From Rhynchopus sp. YZ270_cl-10 (Eukaryota > Euglenozoa > Diplonemea > Diplonemida > Diplonemidae): 64,000 nucleotides of DNA. The DNA lies in assembly GCA_964035575.1 (NCBI GenBank), contig OZ037852.1, positions 124,001 to 188,000 of the forward strand, written 5' to 3'. The notes beneath the pieces are model-generated. The model was not told the origin of the DNA. It saw only the letters and a program-made list of their open reading frames with translations, and ran no database searches. Of the stretch, positions 63,430 through 64,000 are shown one piece after another; positions within the stretch are counted from its first letter, which is position 1, and each line of letters opens with the position of its first letter. The position numbers and the translations under genes were made by a program.

Positions 63430-63480
63430 GGTGCGGTGTTGTGAGGGACAAATATGCGACACCGATACAGAACACTGTTG

Positions 63481-64000
63481 CTTTAGCACCTCTACCTCAA
63501 GGATGTGCTGCACCTCAACGTACTCAAGGTACTGTGGGCGCCATCTGTGGCTTTGCATTGCCGTCTCAAGGACGTCTTTGTTTGCGCGGCAGCATTCTGG
63601 TAGCTCAGGGAACAATGCCACGTTCCTCTTAAGCAGAGCAACCACGACACGGGTGTGCGTCTTCAGGGAGTCGGGCAGCTCTTCCCTGTAGTCGTCATGA
63701 GGGTGGTTTAGGATGGCTGTAATCACAATGTCAGGGTCGTTGCGTAGAGCAACTGAGGCGTGCCGCAGGACACGAGTATCCACGCTCACAGCCATACGCA
63801 TGCTGGCTTTGTCCGCTTTCATGTCGGCCGGCCAGTATGGTACACTGCACGCACGTCGCGCAGCAGTCAACCTAAAGTTGCGCGACGCCGTTACCCCCGG
63901 GGGGATGTGCGCGAAATAGGGTGCCTGCCATTTGCCGGAACACAACGCTGAGCTGATGGTGGCTTCGTGGTCGCGGATGTAGTCGGATGCGTGCTGGATG
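63481..64000 (-). pseudogene. Second DUF4116 copy, C-terminally truncated, running off the right edge
   Basis: Near-identical to 25753-26275 of the DUF4116 gene (KWQAPYFAHIPPGVTASRNF, CRANKDVLETAMQSHRWRP, EYVEVQHILEVEVLK), with a few substitutions such as I for A in DIVITAILNH. The match stops abruptly at 63481 after EVLK; the frame then reads unrelated residues to a stop near 63280 inside the LINE fragment. The 5' half lies beyond the window, so it may be a truncated but expressed paralogue. Confidence 0.75.

Overview
The window is eukaryotic nuclear DNA from a protist. Coding parts are about 55% GC, and the last third is AT-rich and repeat-laden. Recognisable host genes are a CIA2/MIP18-family (FAM96B-like) protein, a giant RNF213-like AAA+ protein, a Cache-type receptor with a decayed nucleotide cyclase domain, an MCM8/9 fragment, ankyrin, BspA-type LRR and DUF4116 repeat proteins, and two short secreted cysteine-rich proteins. 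All host genes lie on the minus strand. Eight of them have a pyrimidine-rich tract ending in AG only 3-35 nt before the ATG. The cis-introns I can place in host genes are tiny (43-85 nt) and all start with GTATG. One-way gene order plus an AG right before each start suggests spliced-leader trans-splicing, as in Euglenozoa (diplonemid-like) or dinoflagellates/Perkinsus; this is inference, and I found no spliced-leader RNA gene.

Layout. 1-155: start of a partial gene. 1008-3153: two secreted Cys-rich proteins, followed by a small TIR element. 4544-22300: a three-exon PDZ-like gene and the 16.5 kb giant AAA+ gene. 23575-29000: CIAO2-like, DUF4116, MCM fragment and ankyrin genes. 29700-30240: fragments of DUF4116 and LRR genes. 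30255-45464: one host gene (ubiquitin-like N-terminus + LRRs + FG-like repeats) split by three non-LTR elements stacked in one orientation at exactly the same site. 46150-59450: three larger elements with inverted ends, each with its own array of short palindromes near both ends, one holding a 587-bp-arm palindrome. 60004-62633: the cyclase-like receptor, with a LINE ORF1 fragment inserted just before its start. 63481-64000: a second DUF4116 copy running off the window.

The most interesting system is the LINE. Its ORF1 begins with a ubiquitin domain ending in LRGG, and its ORF2 begins with an OTU-type deubiquitinase domain before the APE endonuclease, reverse transcriptase and RNase H domains. 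ORF1 has no ATG before the ubiquitin, but it is in frame with the host gene at the insertion site. ORF2 appears reachable only by a -1 frameshift, and GGGAAAG occurs twice in the right phase. I infer an element that enters a host open reading frame, is translated from the host start codon, and frees its own proteins through its ubiquitin/OTU pair.
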